DNA from: a virus
Strand: one strand, 5' to 3'
Virus record (IMG/VR): IMGVR_UViG_3300045950_000318
Coordinates: 1-20,556 of that record
DNA length: 20,556 bases
The notes below the pieces were generated by a model, which saw only the letters and a program-made list of their open reading frames with translations, did not search any database and had not been told where the DNA came from. The position numbers and the translations under genes were made by a program. This document shows, piece after piece, positions 4,925 to 12,212 of the stretch. Within the stretch, counting starts at the first letter, position 1. Every line of letters begins with the position of its first letter.

Positions 4925-7468
4925 TCAGCGGCGGTATCGCCACTCCCGTGGCGCGTCCGCGCCCGAGCCCAGCCGCGCCTGGTATCGGCGCCAGCCCCTG
5001 GCCTTGAGCCAGGCCGTCACCCGCATCTGGTCCGAGCGCGACCAGCGTCCCGGCTCCAGCCCGATCGCGTACTGCAGGATTTCGCCGACTGACACGTCGG
5101 CGAGCGGCGTCGCCCGCGCGACCTCCTCGTCGCGCCAGTCGTCGTAGCCCGCGTAGCCGTGGTTGACCCGCCGCCGCTCGAAGGCGAGCCAGCGCTCGAT
5201 CAGCGCGTCCCAGGCGTCGGAATGGTAGCGGGCTTCCTGCTCGACATCGGCGGCGGCGACCAGGGCCGGGTCGTCGAGCCACCAGATGGCACCCGCGCGG
5301 TAGCGGGCGGCGGCCTCGGCCCAGAGCTGGTCGCGGTCGCGGCGGAGCACGTCGAGGTCGATGCGCCCGCAGCGCACCGGCCAGAAGCGCCGGTTGCCGG
5401 TCTCGTCGCGCAGATAGGTGTCGGGGTTGACGCTGCCGGCGAACACGCACTGGCGCGGCACCTCGACGACGTAGCGCTCGTAGGGCGGCCGGTAGCGGTC
5501 GACGGTGCGGGTCAGGAACGCCTTGATGCGCGAGACCTCGGCGCGGCCGATCGCGTCCAGTTCGGCGATCTCAATGATCCAGATGCCGCGCATCTGCTGG
5601 GCGGCGTCCTTCGAGCCGATCTCGGCGATCTCGTCGGTGAACCATTCCTCGCCGGCCAGGACCTTCAGCGCGGTGGATTTCTTGGCGCCTTGCGGGCCTT
5701 CGAGGATGAGCATGTGATCGACCTTGGCGCCCGGCCGCATGATGCGGGCGACGGCCGAGATCATCCAGAGCGAGCCAAAGGCCCGGTTGAGCGGCGTGTC
5801 CTCGGCGCCGAGATAGGCGAGCGTCCAGGTCTCCAGCCGGGGCGTGCCGTCCCAGACGAGACCCTGCAGATAGTCCCGGACGGGATGGATGCGAATGTCG
5901 CGCGCGACCGCGCCGACGCCGCGGCTGACGACGGCGGGCGCGACGTTGATCTCGCGCCGCTGCAGCCATTCGGCGCAGCGCACATCGTCGGCGTCGCTCC
6001 ACGGGCGGGGGACGCGAATGCTCCCGGGCGCCGCCTGCTCGTCCCACGGCAGCGGCCGGGTGATCAGGATTTCCTGGCGGAACTCGTCGAACACCAGCGC
6101 GCCGGCGAAGGCCTCGTCGCTGCCGAGCGCGGTGATGACGTTGGCCTCGTTGCGCTCGGGGGTGCCGGCGAGGTCGAGACGCAGCCGGCTTGCCCAGCGC
6201 GGACGGATCGGCCGGTGATGGATGTCACCGGTCGCGTTCAGGCGGCGGCGCAGCTCGCCGATCTGCTTCTCCAGGATCGCCACGGAGATCCCGGTCGCGC
6301 CCTTGATCGCCGCCAGAACCTGCCGCTCGGGCAGCGGCTCCAGGCGAACCTTGACGAGCTGGCCGAGCAAGGTGCCGAGCGTCTGCAGATCGGGCGGGCT
6401 GGTCAGCGCCCGGGCGGCCGCCTCGAACTCCGCGGCCGTGGCGGGAGCGGCGGGAACCGCGGGCGCTGCCGGTTCCGGGGTGCGATAATCGGCCGCCGTC
6501 ACGCCGCGGCGCAGGTCGTCGTTGAAGTCGTCGCCATGCAGCGGCGAGACGATCGCGTTGGCGATGCCGGCGGTGTTCAGCCGCTCGGCGAGCTGGGCGG
6601 CGGCCTCGGCGCCCGCCTCGCCGGCATCGGCGAAGACGGTGACACGGGCGACGCCGTCGGGCCATTGCCAGCGGCGCAAGCCCTCGGCGGAGAGCGCCGC
6701 CCATGTCGGCACCCCGAAGATGGCCTGGGCCGAGAGCGCGGTCTCGATGCCTTCGGCGACGCCGAGGTGGCCGTCCGCGCCTACGGCCGAGAGTCGGACC
6801 GAGCCGCCGGCGACCGGGCCGAGCATCTTCTTGCCCGGCGGCGCCTTGGCCGAGCCGTCATCGAGCAGATAGGTGCGGTGGATGCCGCCGGTCGGCTTGC
6901 CCGCGCCGTCGCGGACCCGCGCCACCATGCCGGACCAGCCGCGCTTGGTCTCGAAGTCGGCGAGATCGGCATGGAAGAGGAGATCGGGAGAGCCCGGATC
7001 GCCGAGGCCGCGCGCGCGTAGATAGGCTTCCGCCGGCGAGCCGGCGAGCGGCCGGCATCCATCGAGAATCCGGGCGACCTCGAGGCGGTGGTGCGGTCTC
7101 GGCGGCGATGCCGGCCGTGACGGCGCCGGCCGGTCGAGCCGCGCGAGCCGGGCCGCCTCCTCGAACAGCGCCCGGTCGGCCAGCCCGGTCGCATGGTGAA
7201 TGAGGTCGATCGGACCGGCGCTCTCGCCGGTGGCATGGTCGTAGCCCCGGCCGGCATGCGGGCCGGCGAGGTGGATCACGCACGAGCCCTCGTTGCGGGG
7301 CGGCCGGCCCGAGAGATCGGCGCAGCGCAACGTTTTCCTGTCGGGCGCCGGCCGCGCCTGCGGGAACAGCGGCGGCAGCCAGCCGGCCGCCGTGGCCGTC
7401 AGGCGCTCGCGGACCTCATCGAGATCAATCCGGACAGGCGGCTGCCAGACGTCGTTCAGATCGATCAT
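4925..7468 (-). CDS. Toprim primase / VapE-type helicase fusion (847 aa)
   Basis: A replication initiator-type protein with two halves. The N-terminal half is primase-like: a Toprim domain with the glutamate motif GVAEGIETALS (236-246) and the acidic motif VFADAGEAG (278-286). The usual DxD of this motif reads DAG, so the second aspartate is replaced by glycine. A linker rich in Ala and Pro lies at 331-348. The C-terminal half is a virulence-associated E / P4-alpha type SF3-like ATPase with Walker A GPQGAKKST (591-599), Walker B IWIIEIAELD (629-638) and the arginine motif GNRRFWPV (691-698). It probably primes and unwinds DNA at the adjacent iteron array. It follows the RecD-like helicase gene by 9 bases and is the last gene of the operon, before a terminator. 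The start MIDLNDVW resembles the starts of three operon neighbours. Confidence 0.92.
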   Translation of the reverse strand: MIDLNDVWQPPVRIDLDEVRERLTATAAGWLPPLFPQARPAPDRKTLRCADLSGRPPRNEGSCVIHLAGPHAGRGYDHATGESAGPIDLIHHATGLADRALFEEAARLARLDRPAPSRPASPPRPHHRLEVARILDGCRPLAGSPAEAYLRARGLGDPGSPDLLFHADLADFETKRGWSGMVARVRDGAGKPTGGIHRTYLLDDGSAKAPPGKKMLGPVAGGSVRLSAVGADGHLGVAEGIETALSAQAIFGVPTWAALSAEGLRRWQWPDGVARVTVFADAGEAGAEAAAQLAERLNTAGIANAIVSPLHGDDFNDDLRRGVTAADYRTPEPAAPAVPAAPATAAEFEAAARALTSPPDLQTLGTLLGQLVKVRLEPLPERQVLAAIKGATGISVAILEKQIGELRRRLNATGDIHHRPIRPRWASRLRLDLAGTPERNEANVITALGSDEAFAGALVFDEFRQEILITRPLPWDEQAAPGSIRVPRPWSDADDVRCAEWLQRREINVAPAVVSRGVGAVARDIRIHPVRDYLQGLVWDGTPRLETWTLAYLGAEDTPLNRAFGSLWMISAVARIMRPGAKVDHMLILEGPQGAKKSTALKVLAGEEWFTDEIAEIGSKDAAQQMRGIWIIEIAELDAIGRAEVSRIKAFLTRTVDRYRPPYERYVVEVPRQCVFAGSVNPDTYLRDETGNRRFWPVRCGRIDLDVLRRDRDQLWAEAAARYRAGAIWWLDDPALVAAADVEQEARYHSDAWDALIERWLAFERRRVNHGYAGYDDWRDEEVARATPLADVSVGEILQYAIGLEPGRWSRSDQMRVTAWLKARGWRRYQARLGSGADAPREWRYRR

Positions 7469-7477
7469 GCCGGGATC

Positions 7478-8800
7478 TCAAGCAAGGATCACCAGTCCCC
7501 TCTCGGCGCGGGTGATGACCGTGTAGAGCCAGCGCCGGCGATCCGTCTCGGTGCGGCCGAGGCCGTCGTCCCACACGATCACGTTCTCCCATTGCGAGCC
7601 CTGGGACTTGTGGCCGGTGATCGCCCAGCCGAAGGTCGCCTCGGTCAGGTTGCGCTTCTCCTTCCAGTCGCGGTCATGTCGGTGCCGGTCGAAGGCGACG
7701 TGATCCTCGAAGTGCCCCTTGTAGATGCGCAGGCGTCCGGGCGCGCCGTCGGGTCCGGGCGGCCCGATCCGGCTGCCCTCCTCGTCGGTCACCGTGGCCG
7801 AGAAGAACAGGCTGCCCTCGTCGACGACGTCGCCGAGCGAGACGAACATGCCGTTGATCAGCCCAAGGTCATTCTGGTTCTTGAGGCAGACGATCTTCTC
7901 GCCCGGCCCGGACGGCAGCCAGCCGCCGTCGAAGCCCGCGGCCAGGCGCAGGGCGTTGTTGAGCTGCAGCCGGGTGGCGTTCATCCCGCAGATGACCTGG
8001 CCGCCGCGCAGGCACTGCTCGGGCGTCACGTCCATCTTGCGCATCTTCCAGACGAAGGTGTCGTACTGGCCGAAGCCGATCGGCTCGCCCTGGCGCGCCA
8101 TGGTCGCGAGCCGGATGATCGCGCTTTCGCCCGCTTGCCGGTGGATCTCGGTCAGCATGATGTCCGGCGCGTCCTTGGTGAACGCCCCTTCGCCCTTGAT
8201 CGGCGGCAGCTGGCCGGGATCGCCCAGCACCAGGATCGGCTTGCCGAAGCTCATCAGGTCGCGTGCCATCTCCTCGCCGACCATCGAGACCTCGTCGAGC
8301 ACGATCAGCTTCGCGTGCGTGGAGTCGCTCTGCGGATTGAGCGCGAAGCGCGGCTTCTTCATCGCCGAGAGCGCCTGGCGCATGGCCTCGATCGCCGCCT
8401 CGGCCGCGGTGCGCTCGAATCCGGCGAGCCGGCGCGCGTCCTTCTCCGCCTGCTCGATCTTCTTCCTCGCCTCCTCGATCTCTTCCTCGGTCGCCTCGAT
8501 GACGCTGTAGATCAGGCTGTGGATGGTGCGCGCGGGCGTGCCCTTGCGGCGCAGCACGAGCGCGGCCTTTCCGGTGAACGTCGCCGTGACCACGCCCGGA
8601 ACGCAGGCGCCGCCGTCGCGATCGCTCCGGTGTGCCTCCAGCCCGAGCTCTTCGAGCGCGAACTTGAGGACCGTGGACTTGCCGGTGCCGGCATAGCCGA
8701 AGAGCCGGAACACCTGCTGTTCCCGCGCCCGGCTGCCGTACCAGTCCTTGATGGCGGCGATGGCGCGGGCCTGCGTGCCGGAAGGGGTGATGCCGGTCAT
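7478..8800 (-). CDS. RecD/Dda-like superfamily 1 DNA helicase (440 aa)
   Basis: An ATP-dependent helicase of the exonuclease V alpha-subunit type. Motifs in order are Walker A FGYAGTGKST (34-43), motif Ia VTATFTGKAA (71-80), Walker B LIVLDEVSMVG (165-175), motif III GDPGQLPP (193-200), IHRQ (219-222), and near the C-terminus WAITGHKSQGSQWENVIVW and YTVITRAERGLVIL. A charged segment rich in E, K and A (103-130) is probably a coiled coil. The frame is open further upstream, but I chose the ATG at 8800 because it overlaps the stop of the nuclease gene as ATGA and the recognisable protein begins there. Together with the nuclease it may form a two-gene helicase-nuclease, as AddAB or RecBCD do. It may instead help unwind DNA for the primase. 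Confidence 0.92.
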   Translation of the reverse strand: MTGITPSGTQARAIAAIKDWYGSRAREQQVFRLFGYAGTGKSTVLKFALEELGLEAHRSDRDGGACVPGVVTATFTGKAALVLRRKGTPARTIHSLIYSVIEATEEEIEEARKKIEQAEKDARRLAGFERTAAEAAIEAMRQALSAMKKPRFALNPQSDSTHAKLIVLDEVSMVGEEMARDLMSFGKPILVLGDPGQLPPIKGEGAFTKDAPDIMLTEIHRQAGESAIIRLATMARQGEPIGFGQYDTFVWKMRKMDVTPEQCLRGGQVICGMNATRLQLNNALRLAAGFDGGWLPSGPGEKIVCLKNQNDLGLINGMFVSLGDVVDEGSLFFSATVTDEEGSRIGPPGPDGAPGRLRIYKGHFEDHVAFDRHRHDRDWKEKRNLTEATFGWAITGHKSQGSQWENVIVWDDGLGRTETDRRRWLYTVITRAERGLVILA

Positions 8801-9594
8801 CGTCCCGCCCTCCAGCACCGCTCCCGCCAGGGGCATGGCGGATGCCACTCGCCCCCGGTCATGCCGCCGCGGCAGACGGCGGACGACGGATCGCCGACCG
8901 CCCGCGGCAGCAGGTCCTCGGCCTCGCTCGCCCGCACGATAAGCACCGCCTTGTCGCTCGCGGCCTGCGCGAGCCCGGCGTCGAACGGCACGAGCTCGCA
9001 GTGCAGTTCCCAGGTGTCGCGGTTGAGCGCGGTGAACAGCGCCGGGTTGGGCAGATCGAGGTACGCCTGGTAGAGCGCGATCTGCGCGGCGTAGACGGGC
9101 CTGGCGAGGACGACGCCCTTCTTGACCACCTCGTTCCAAGAGGAAGGGCCAAGCGCCTTGTTCTCCCACAGCGCGGGGTAGGCCATGGGGGCGGGACCTG
9201 ACAGAAGGCAGCCGTCGATATGCCCCTTGAAGCGGCCGTCCAGCTCGGTGAAGCCGAACTGCCGGCCATCCCTGCGGGCGGTGCGGAGCTCGAAGCCGGT
9301 GGCGCGCAGCCAGCCCGCCACCACGTCCTCCGCGCGATGCCCGGCCTCGAAGATGCGCAGCGTGCCGCCGTCGAAACCGCTGCCTGCGTCCTTCGGCACG
9401 GCAAGATAGTCGTACTGGATCTGGCGCAGGCATGCGCGTCCGAGACCGGAGGCGCTGACGTAGCGGCGGGGCGCCTGTTCCCGGTTGCGCGCGACAAGGG
9501 CGGCATCGATGGCGGCATTGACCGCAACGCCGATGCCGGGATCGCGCGCCGGGCCCTCGTACTGGCAGCCGGAACCGTGGTTGAGATCGATCAT
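8797..9594 (-). CDS. PD-(D/E)XK nuclease with probable Fe-S cluster, Cas4/AddB-like (265 aa)
   Basis: The catalytic core is readable: GHIDG with D127, then LWENKAL with E144 and K146, then YAAQIALYQ with the glutamine helix (~170-176). One cysteine precedes the core (C55 in LGRACLRQIQYDY) and three follow at the C-terminus (C241, C254, C260). This one-plus-three layout, closing in C-x5-C, is that of the 4Fe-4S nuclease domain of AddB and Cas4. The expected role is DNA end resection that feeds the Sak4/SSB annealing proteins encoded upstream. It has no association with cas genes or a CRISPR array here. I chose the MIDLNHGSG start at 9594: it overlaps the upstream 70-aa gene by 4 bases and shares the start motif of several neighbours. 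Confidence 0.88.
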   Translation of the reverse strand: MIDLNHGSGCQYEGPARDPGIGVAVNAAIDAALVARNREQAPRRYVSASGLGRACLRQIQYDYLAVPKDAGSGFDGGTLRIFEAGHRAEDVVAGWLRATGFELRTARRDGRQFGFTELDGRFKGHIDGCLLSGPAPMAYPALWENKALGPSSWNEVVKKGVVLARPVYAAQIALYQAYLDLPNPALFTALNRDTWELHCELVPFDAGLAQAASDKAVLIVRASEAEDLLPRAVGDPSSAVCRGGMTGGEWHPPCPWRERCWRAGR

Positions 9595-9803
9595 GCGCCG
9601 CGCTCCCAGAAGCCGCCGCTTCTGGCGATGCAGCGCAGTTTGTGTTCCTGGGCGCCGGTCAGGCCGGCGCGGCTGCCGTAGACATCGAACTTCTCGCGCA
9701 AGGATTCGCAGAACTCGATCTCGAAGTCGGTTTCCGCGTTGGCCTCGGCCGCCTCGAGGAGCGCCAGCCATTCCTCGGCCGGACCGTCGTCGTTCAGATC
9801 CAT
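9591..9803 (-). CDS. Small acidic phage protein, 70 aa, unknown function
   Basis: The protein starts MDLNDDGPAEEW and has an acidic helical middle (EAAEANAETDFEIEFCESL) and a basic end with LRCIARSGGFWERGA. No family is recognised. Support comes from its position: it begins 17 bases after the zinc-finger gene, ends in an ATGA overlap with the nuclease start, and shares the M-x-DLND opening with the ssDNA-binding-like, nuclease and primase proteins of the same operon. It may bind one of these proteins, but that is inference. Confidence 0.7.
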   Translation of the reverse strand: MDLNDDGPAEEWLALLEAAEANAETDFEIEFCESLREKFDVYGSRAGLTGAQEHKLRCIARSGGFWERGA

Positions 9804-9820
9804 CGCGACGGCCGGCCTTG

Positions 9821-10192
9821 TCAGAAAGGGATGGGATCGTCCAGCGCCGTCCCGGTCCGTTCGGCGACGCCGGCCTGGCGCTGCATGCTCTCGACGTAGC
9901 CGGTGACGGCGGCCTCGATCAGCCGGTCGATCTCGGCGGCGGTGCGATGGAGGAAGGGCTCCATCAGGCCGAGCTCGGTCAAAGCTTCGGCGAACGGGCG
10001 CCGCGCGTCCTTCAATGCCTGCGTTTCTCGTGCCGTCTTGTCGATCATCCCGTTGTTCCTTCCCGCGAGCGCGCTGCCGGCGTCGAGGCAGCGCATGGAG
10101 CAGAATCGGTAATGCGGATAGCGGTCCCACCGGAGCCGGTGGACGTAGCCGAAGCCGCGGGCCTCGCGTCCGCAGAGGGCGCAGACGCCTAC
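9821..10192 (-). CDS. Zinc-finger phage protein with SSB-like C-terminal tail (start unclear)
   Basis: I recognise a phage family, probably DUF6511. A zinc-binding part, VCALCG...YRFCSMRC, is followed by GMIDKTARETQALKDAR, ALTELGLMEPF, and a helix ending ESMQRQ. The last residues, LDDPIPF, resemble the DDDIPF tip by which bacterial SSB recruits partner proteins. The start is a problem. The conserved part begins near 10192, but there is no ATG, GTG, TTG or CTG between there and well inside the upstream 75-aa gene. In-frame ATGs are at 10402 and 10357, both overlapping that gene heavily, and at 10048, which would delete the zinc finger. The coordinates given are those of the conserved part, not of a proven start codon. 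Confidence 0.72.
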   Translation of the reverse strand, partial: VGVCALCGREARGFGYVHRLRWDRYPHYRFCSMRCLDAGSALAGRNNGMIDKTARETQALKDARRPFAEALTELGLMEPFLHRTAAEIDRLIEAAVTGYVESMQRQAGVAERTGTALDDPIPF

Positions 10193-10416
10193 CCGAGCAG
10201 GAGCCGGGTCAGGTCCGGATGTCCGTCCGGTTCCGCCTTGATCCTCTCCGAGGCCAGGACCACGAAGCGGCCGATGGCGTTGGCGGCCATGGCTTCCAAC
10301 TCGGGCAGGGTCAGGCAGCGGATCGGCTGGTGCAGCCTTCCTCGTCCTTCCAGCCATTCGCCGATCGCCTTTGCCGCCTCGCGCGTCACATGCGCCTGCC
10401 ACTCGTCATCGGTCAT
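10189..10416 (-). CDS. Small phage protein, 75 aa, unknown function
   Basis: Helical protein beginning MTDDEWQAHVTREAAKAIGE, with ARFV-like hydrophobic helix NAIGRFVVLASERIKA (47-62) and ending LTRLLLG. No domain is named. It lies 28 bases downstream of the ssDNA-binding-like gene in the replication operon, and its TAG (10191-10189) overlaps the start of the conserved part of the zinc-finger gene in another frame. The ATG at 10416 is preferred over upstream in-frame codons because those would overlap the neighbouring gene's C-terminus. Confidence 0.68.
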   Translation of the reverse strand: MTDDEWQAHVTREAAKAIGEWLEGRGRLHQPIRCLTLPELEAMAANAIGRFVVLASERIKAEPDGHPDLTRLLLG

Positions 10417-10444
10417 GGGCCGATGCACCTTGGCGGACCTGGCG

Positions 10445-11152
10445 TCAGCCGTTGAGCCAGGCCGGCCCGGCGACTGGGGCGGGCTGCGCCGGGGCCGCCG
10501 CGGGCTGTCCCGCCCAAGGCACACTGCCCGGCGCTGGGGCTGCCGCCGGCGCGCCCCAGGCGGGCGGCTGCTGGACGGGACCTTCGGGCGCCTTGCGCGG
10601 CTTGGCGTTGACCGGCTCGGGCGCCACGGCCTCGCCGCGCATGATGCCCGCGTATTGCGGCTCGCCAGGCAGGACCACGTTGGCGAGCTTGTTGGCGTCC
10701 TTGTATTGCGGGCTCGAGGCGGGCTCGATCATGATGCGGGCGGCGAACACGATCCCGTCCAGCTGCTTCAGCCCCTGCATCACGCGCTTCTGCCTGGCGG
10801 CCGGGCTCATGTCCTTGGGATCGAGGCCGAGCGCGCTGTCGATCATGGCGCGGAAGGCGCTCTTCGAGATGTTCCAGCCTTTGGATTGGCCCTTCTCGTC
10901 GAGCTTGCCGCCGGCGACGGTGAAGTTCTGCCAGAACTTGCGCCGGGCAAATGGACCCTCGACCACGGTGAACTCGCAGTCGAGCATCCTGGCGTCGCTC
11001 GACTGCGAGGCCTTGAGAAGGCCGGCATCCATCGGCGTCGGGCCGTTCACGCCGCCCGGGCGGATGGTCATCTTGACCTTGGCGAAGGTGCCGTCGGGGA
11101 TCAACTCGCCCATTGGCGCCTTTTGCGGCTGCGCGTCGTTGAGATCGTACAT
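10445..11152 (-). CDS. Phage ssDNA-binding-like protein (235 aa)
   Basis: The N-terminal ~165 residues resemble phage single-strand DNA-binding-like proteins found next to Sak4: LIPDGTFAKVKMTIRPGG (17-34), MLDCEFTVVEGPFARRKFWQ (56-75), NFTVAGGKLDEKG and a helix with FRAMIDSALGLDPKDMS. The C-terminal ~65 residues are low-complexity, rich in Pro, Ala, Trp and Gly, and end PAWLNG, not the acidic tip of classic SSB. It follows the Sak4-like ATPase gene by 24 bases with a good ribosome site (GAGGAG). It probably coats ssDNA during annealing and replication. The acidic SSB-type tip is instead found on the nearby zinc-finger protein. The functional assignment is by family likeness, not a diagnostic motif. 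Confidence 0.72.
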   Translation of the reverse strand: MYDLNDAQPQKAPMGELIPDGTFAKVKMTIRPGGVNGPTPMDAGLLKASQSSDARMLDCEFTVVEGPFARRKFWQNFTVAGGKLDEKGQSKGWNISKSAFRAMIDSALGLDPKDMSPAARQKRVMQGLKQLDGIVFAARIMIEPASSPQYKDANKLANVVLPGEPQYAGIMRGEAVAPEPVNAKPRKAPEGPVQQPPAWGAPAAAPAPGSVPWAGQPAAAPAQPAPVAGPAWLNG

Positions 11153-11176
11153 GGCGTTCTCCTCTTGGTTTGGTAA

Positions 11177-12064
11177 TCAAGCTGCGTGTGGGGCGGCGCC
11201 CGCGGCGGCTGACGCCGCCCACGAGGCCGCCGTGGCCGTCTTGTTGATCTTGGCGAGCAGCGCGCCGAGGTCCGGCGGCTCGGTCAGATCCAAGCGGCCC
11301 GAGCGGTCCTTGGCCGGCAGCCCGAACGGATTGCCGGCGCGGCAGACCAACCGCCGCTCCTCTGCCTTCTCGTCGAGCACGCAGGCGCCCTCGGCATCGC
11401 GCGAGAACAGGTGCATCGAGATCACCTGATCGACGATGGCGGGAAGCTCACGGCCCGCCTTGGAGCCCTCCATCTGCGGCTGCCAGGTGGTGACGTTGAA
11501 TTCGTCGGTCACCTTCTCCAGCACGCCGACGAAGATCACCGTCCTGCCCGGCGCGTGCTGCAGGTGCTTGAGCGCCTGGATGACCTCGCGTCCGAGCAAG
11601 CCGTAGGCGCTCCGGACGTCCGGCTTTCCGGTGCGCTCCGAAAAGGCCTCGGGCTGCTGCTTGGCGTAGACCATCACCTGGCGGGTGAGGTCGGTGATGC
11701 TGTCGACGAAGACGATCGACTTGCCGGCAAGGAACTCCTCGACGCCGCTTCCGGCGTAGACGCCGCGCGCATGGCGGTGATGCTCGGCGCTGTACCAGGC
11801 GGATGCGTCGGCCGCTGGATCGGGCCCGCCGATCAGGACCGAAAGATCGCGGAAATCGACGAAGCTGCGGATCGGGATGCTGGCGCCGGGCCAGTCCTGG
11901 ACGGACTTCATGCCGGCTTCCAGATCGAGGCAGACGGTGCATTCGACGGGCAGCGTCTTCAGCAGCGTCGTCTTGCCGACACCGGGCGGCCCGAAGATGG
12001 CGAGCGAGGTCTTGTTGTGCGCGGCCGACAATCGTTCGTCGGCGGTCACGATGCGTATCGGCAT
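11177..12064 (-). CDS. Sak4-like (RecA/Rad51-fold) phage recombination ATPase (295 aa)
   Basis: An AAA-type ATPase with Walker A IFGPPGVGKTTLL (23-35), LDLEAGMKSV (47-56) and Walker B IVFVDS (117-122), followed by QALKHLQHAPGRTVIFVGV (163-181), consistent with the core of the minimal RecA-like Sak4 family. Sak4 proteins anneal single strands and work with a phage SSB; here an ssDNA-binding-like gene follows directly. The frame is open well upstream, but ATG 12064 has a strong Shine-Dalgarno (AGAAGGAG, about 8 bases before it) and gives the family's N-terminus, MPIRIVTADERLS. The end of the protein is Ala-rich. The leader upstream contains a 13-bp inverted repeat that could regulate it. Confidence 0.85.
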   Translation of the reverse strand: MPIRIVTADERLSAAHNKTSLAIFGPPGVGKTTLLKTLPVECTVCLDLEAGMKSVQDWPGASIPIRSFVDFRDLSVLIGGPDPAADASAWYSAEHHRHARGVYAGSGVEEFLAGKSIVFVDSITDLTRQVMVYAKQQPEAFSERTGKPDVRSAYGLLGREVIQALKHLQHAPGRTVIFVGVLEKVTDEFNVTTWQPQMEGSKAGRELPAIVDQVISMHLFSRDAEGACVLDEKAEERRLVCRAGNPFGLPAKDRSGRLDLTEPPDLGALLAKINKTATAASWAASAAAGAAPHAA

Positions 12065-12131
12065 TCCGATCTCCTTCTCCGTGATCGACCATCGGCCGAT
12101 TGATGGGAGCTTCGGGCTTGGTCGGTTCGGG

Positions 12132-12203
12132 AAACGGCGGGGCGTTGACCAGGTGCCGAAGGATGACCCGCCCGTCCTCGCGGATCGGGCCGCCCCGCCG
12201 TTT
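12132..12203 (-). promoter_or_regulatory. Long-range 13-bp inverted repeat in the Sak4 leader
   Basis: AAACGGCGGGGCG (12132-12144) is perfectly complementary to CGCCCCGCCGTTT (12191-12203), separated by 46 bases. It lies wholly in the 148-base gap between the 163-aa gene and the Sak4-like gene. In RNA it would form a very stable stem closing a structured loop. There is no T-run, so it is not a simple terminator. It may be a leader structure or a protein-binding site. Confidence 0.5.
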
Positions 12204-12212
12204 GTTTCGGGT

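Noticed and set aside
5159-7021. 620-codon plus-strand open frame opposite the primase-helicase
   Set aside because: Low-complexity Ala/Gly/Arg/Asp composition with no motif, opposite a gene with Walker and Toprim motifs.
7193-9073. 626-codon plus-strand open frame opposite the helicase and nuclease
   Set aside because: No domain, and it spans two real minus-strand genes.
8801-9433. Longer start for the RecD-like helicase at 9433
   Set aside because: The extension lies in another frame of the nuclease gene, and the ATGA overlap at 8800-8797 gives a natural start.
12065-12212. In-frame reading beyond the TAG of the 163-aa gene gives a protein-like stretch (EDGRVILRHLVNAPPFPEPT)
   Set aside because: There is no start codon in the stretch, and the bases are explained by the inverted repeat. 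Readthrough is possible but unsupported.
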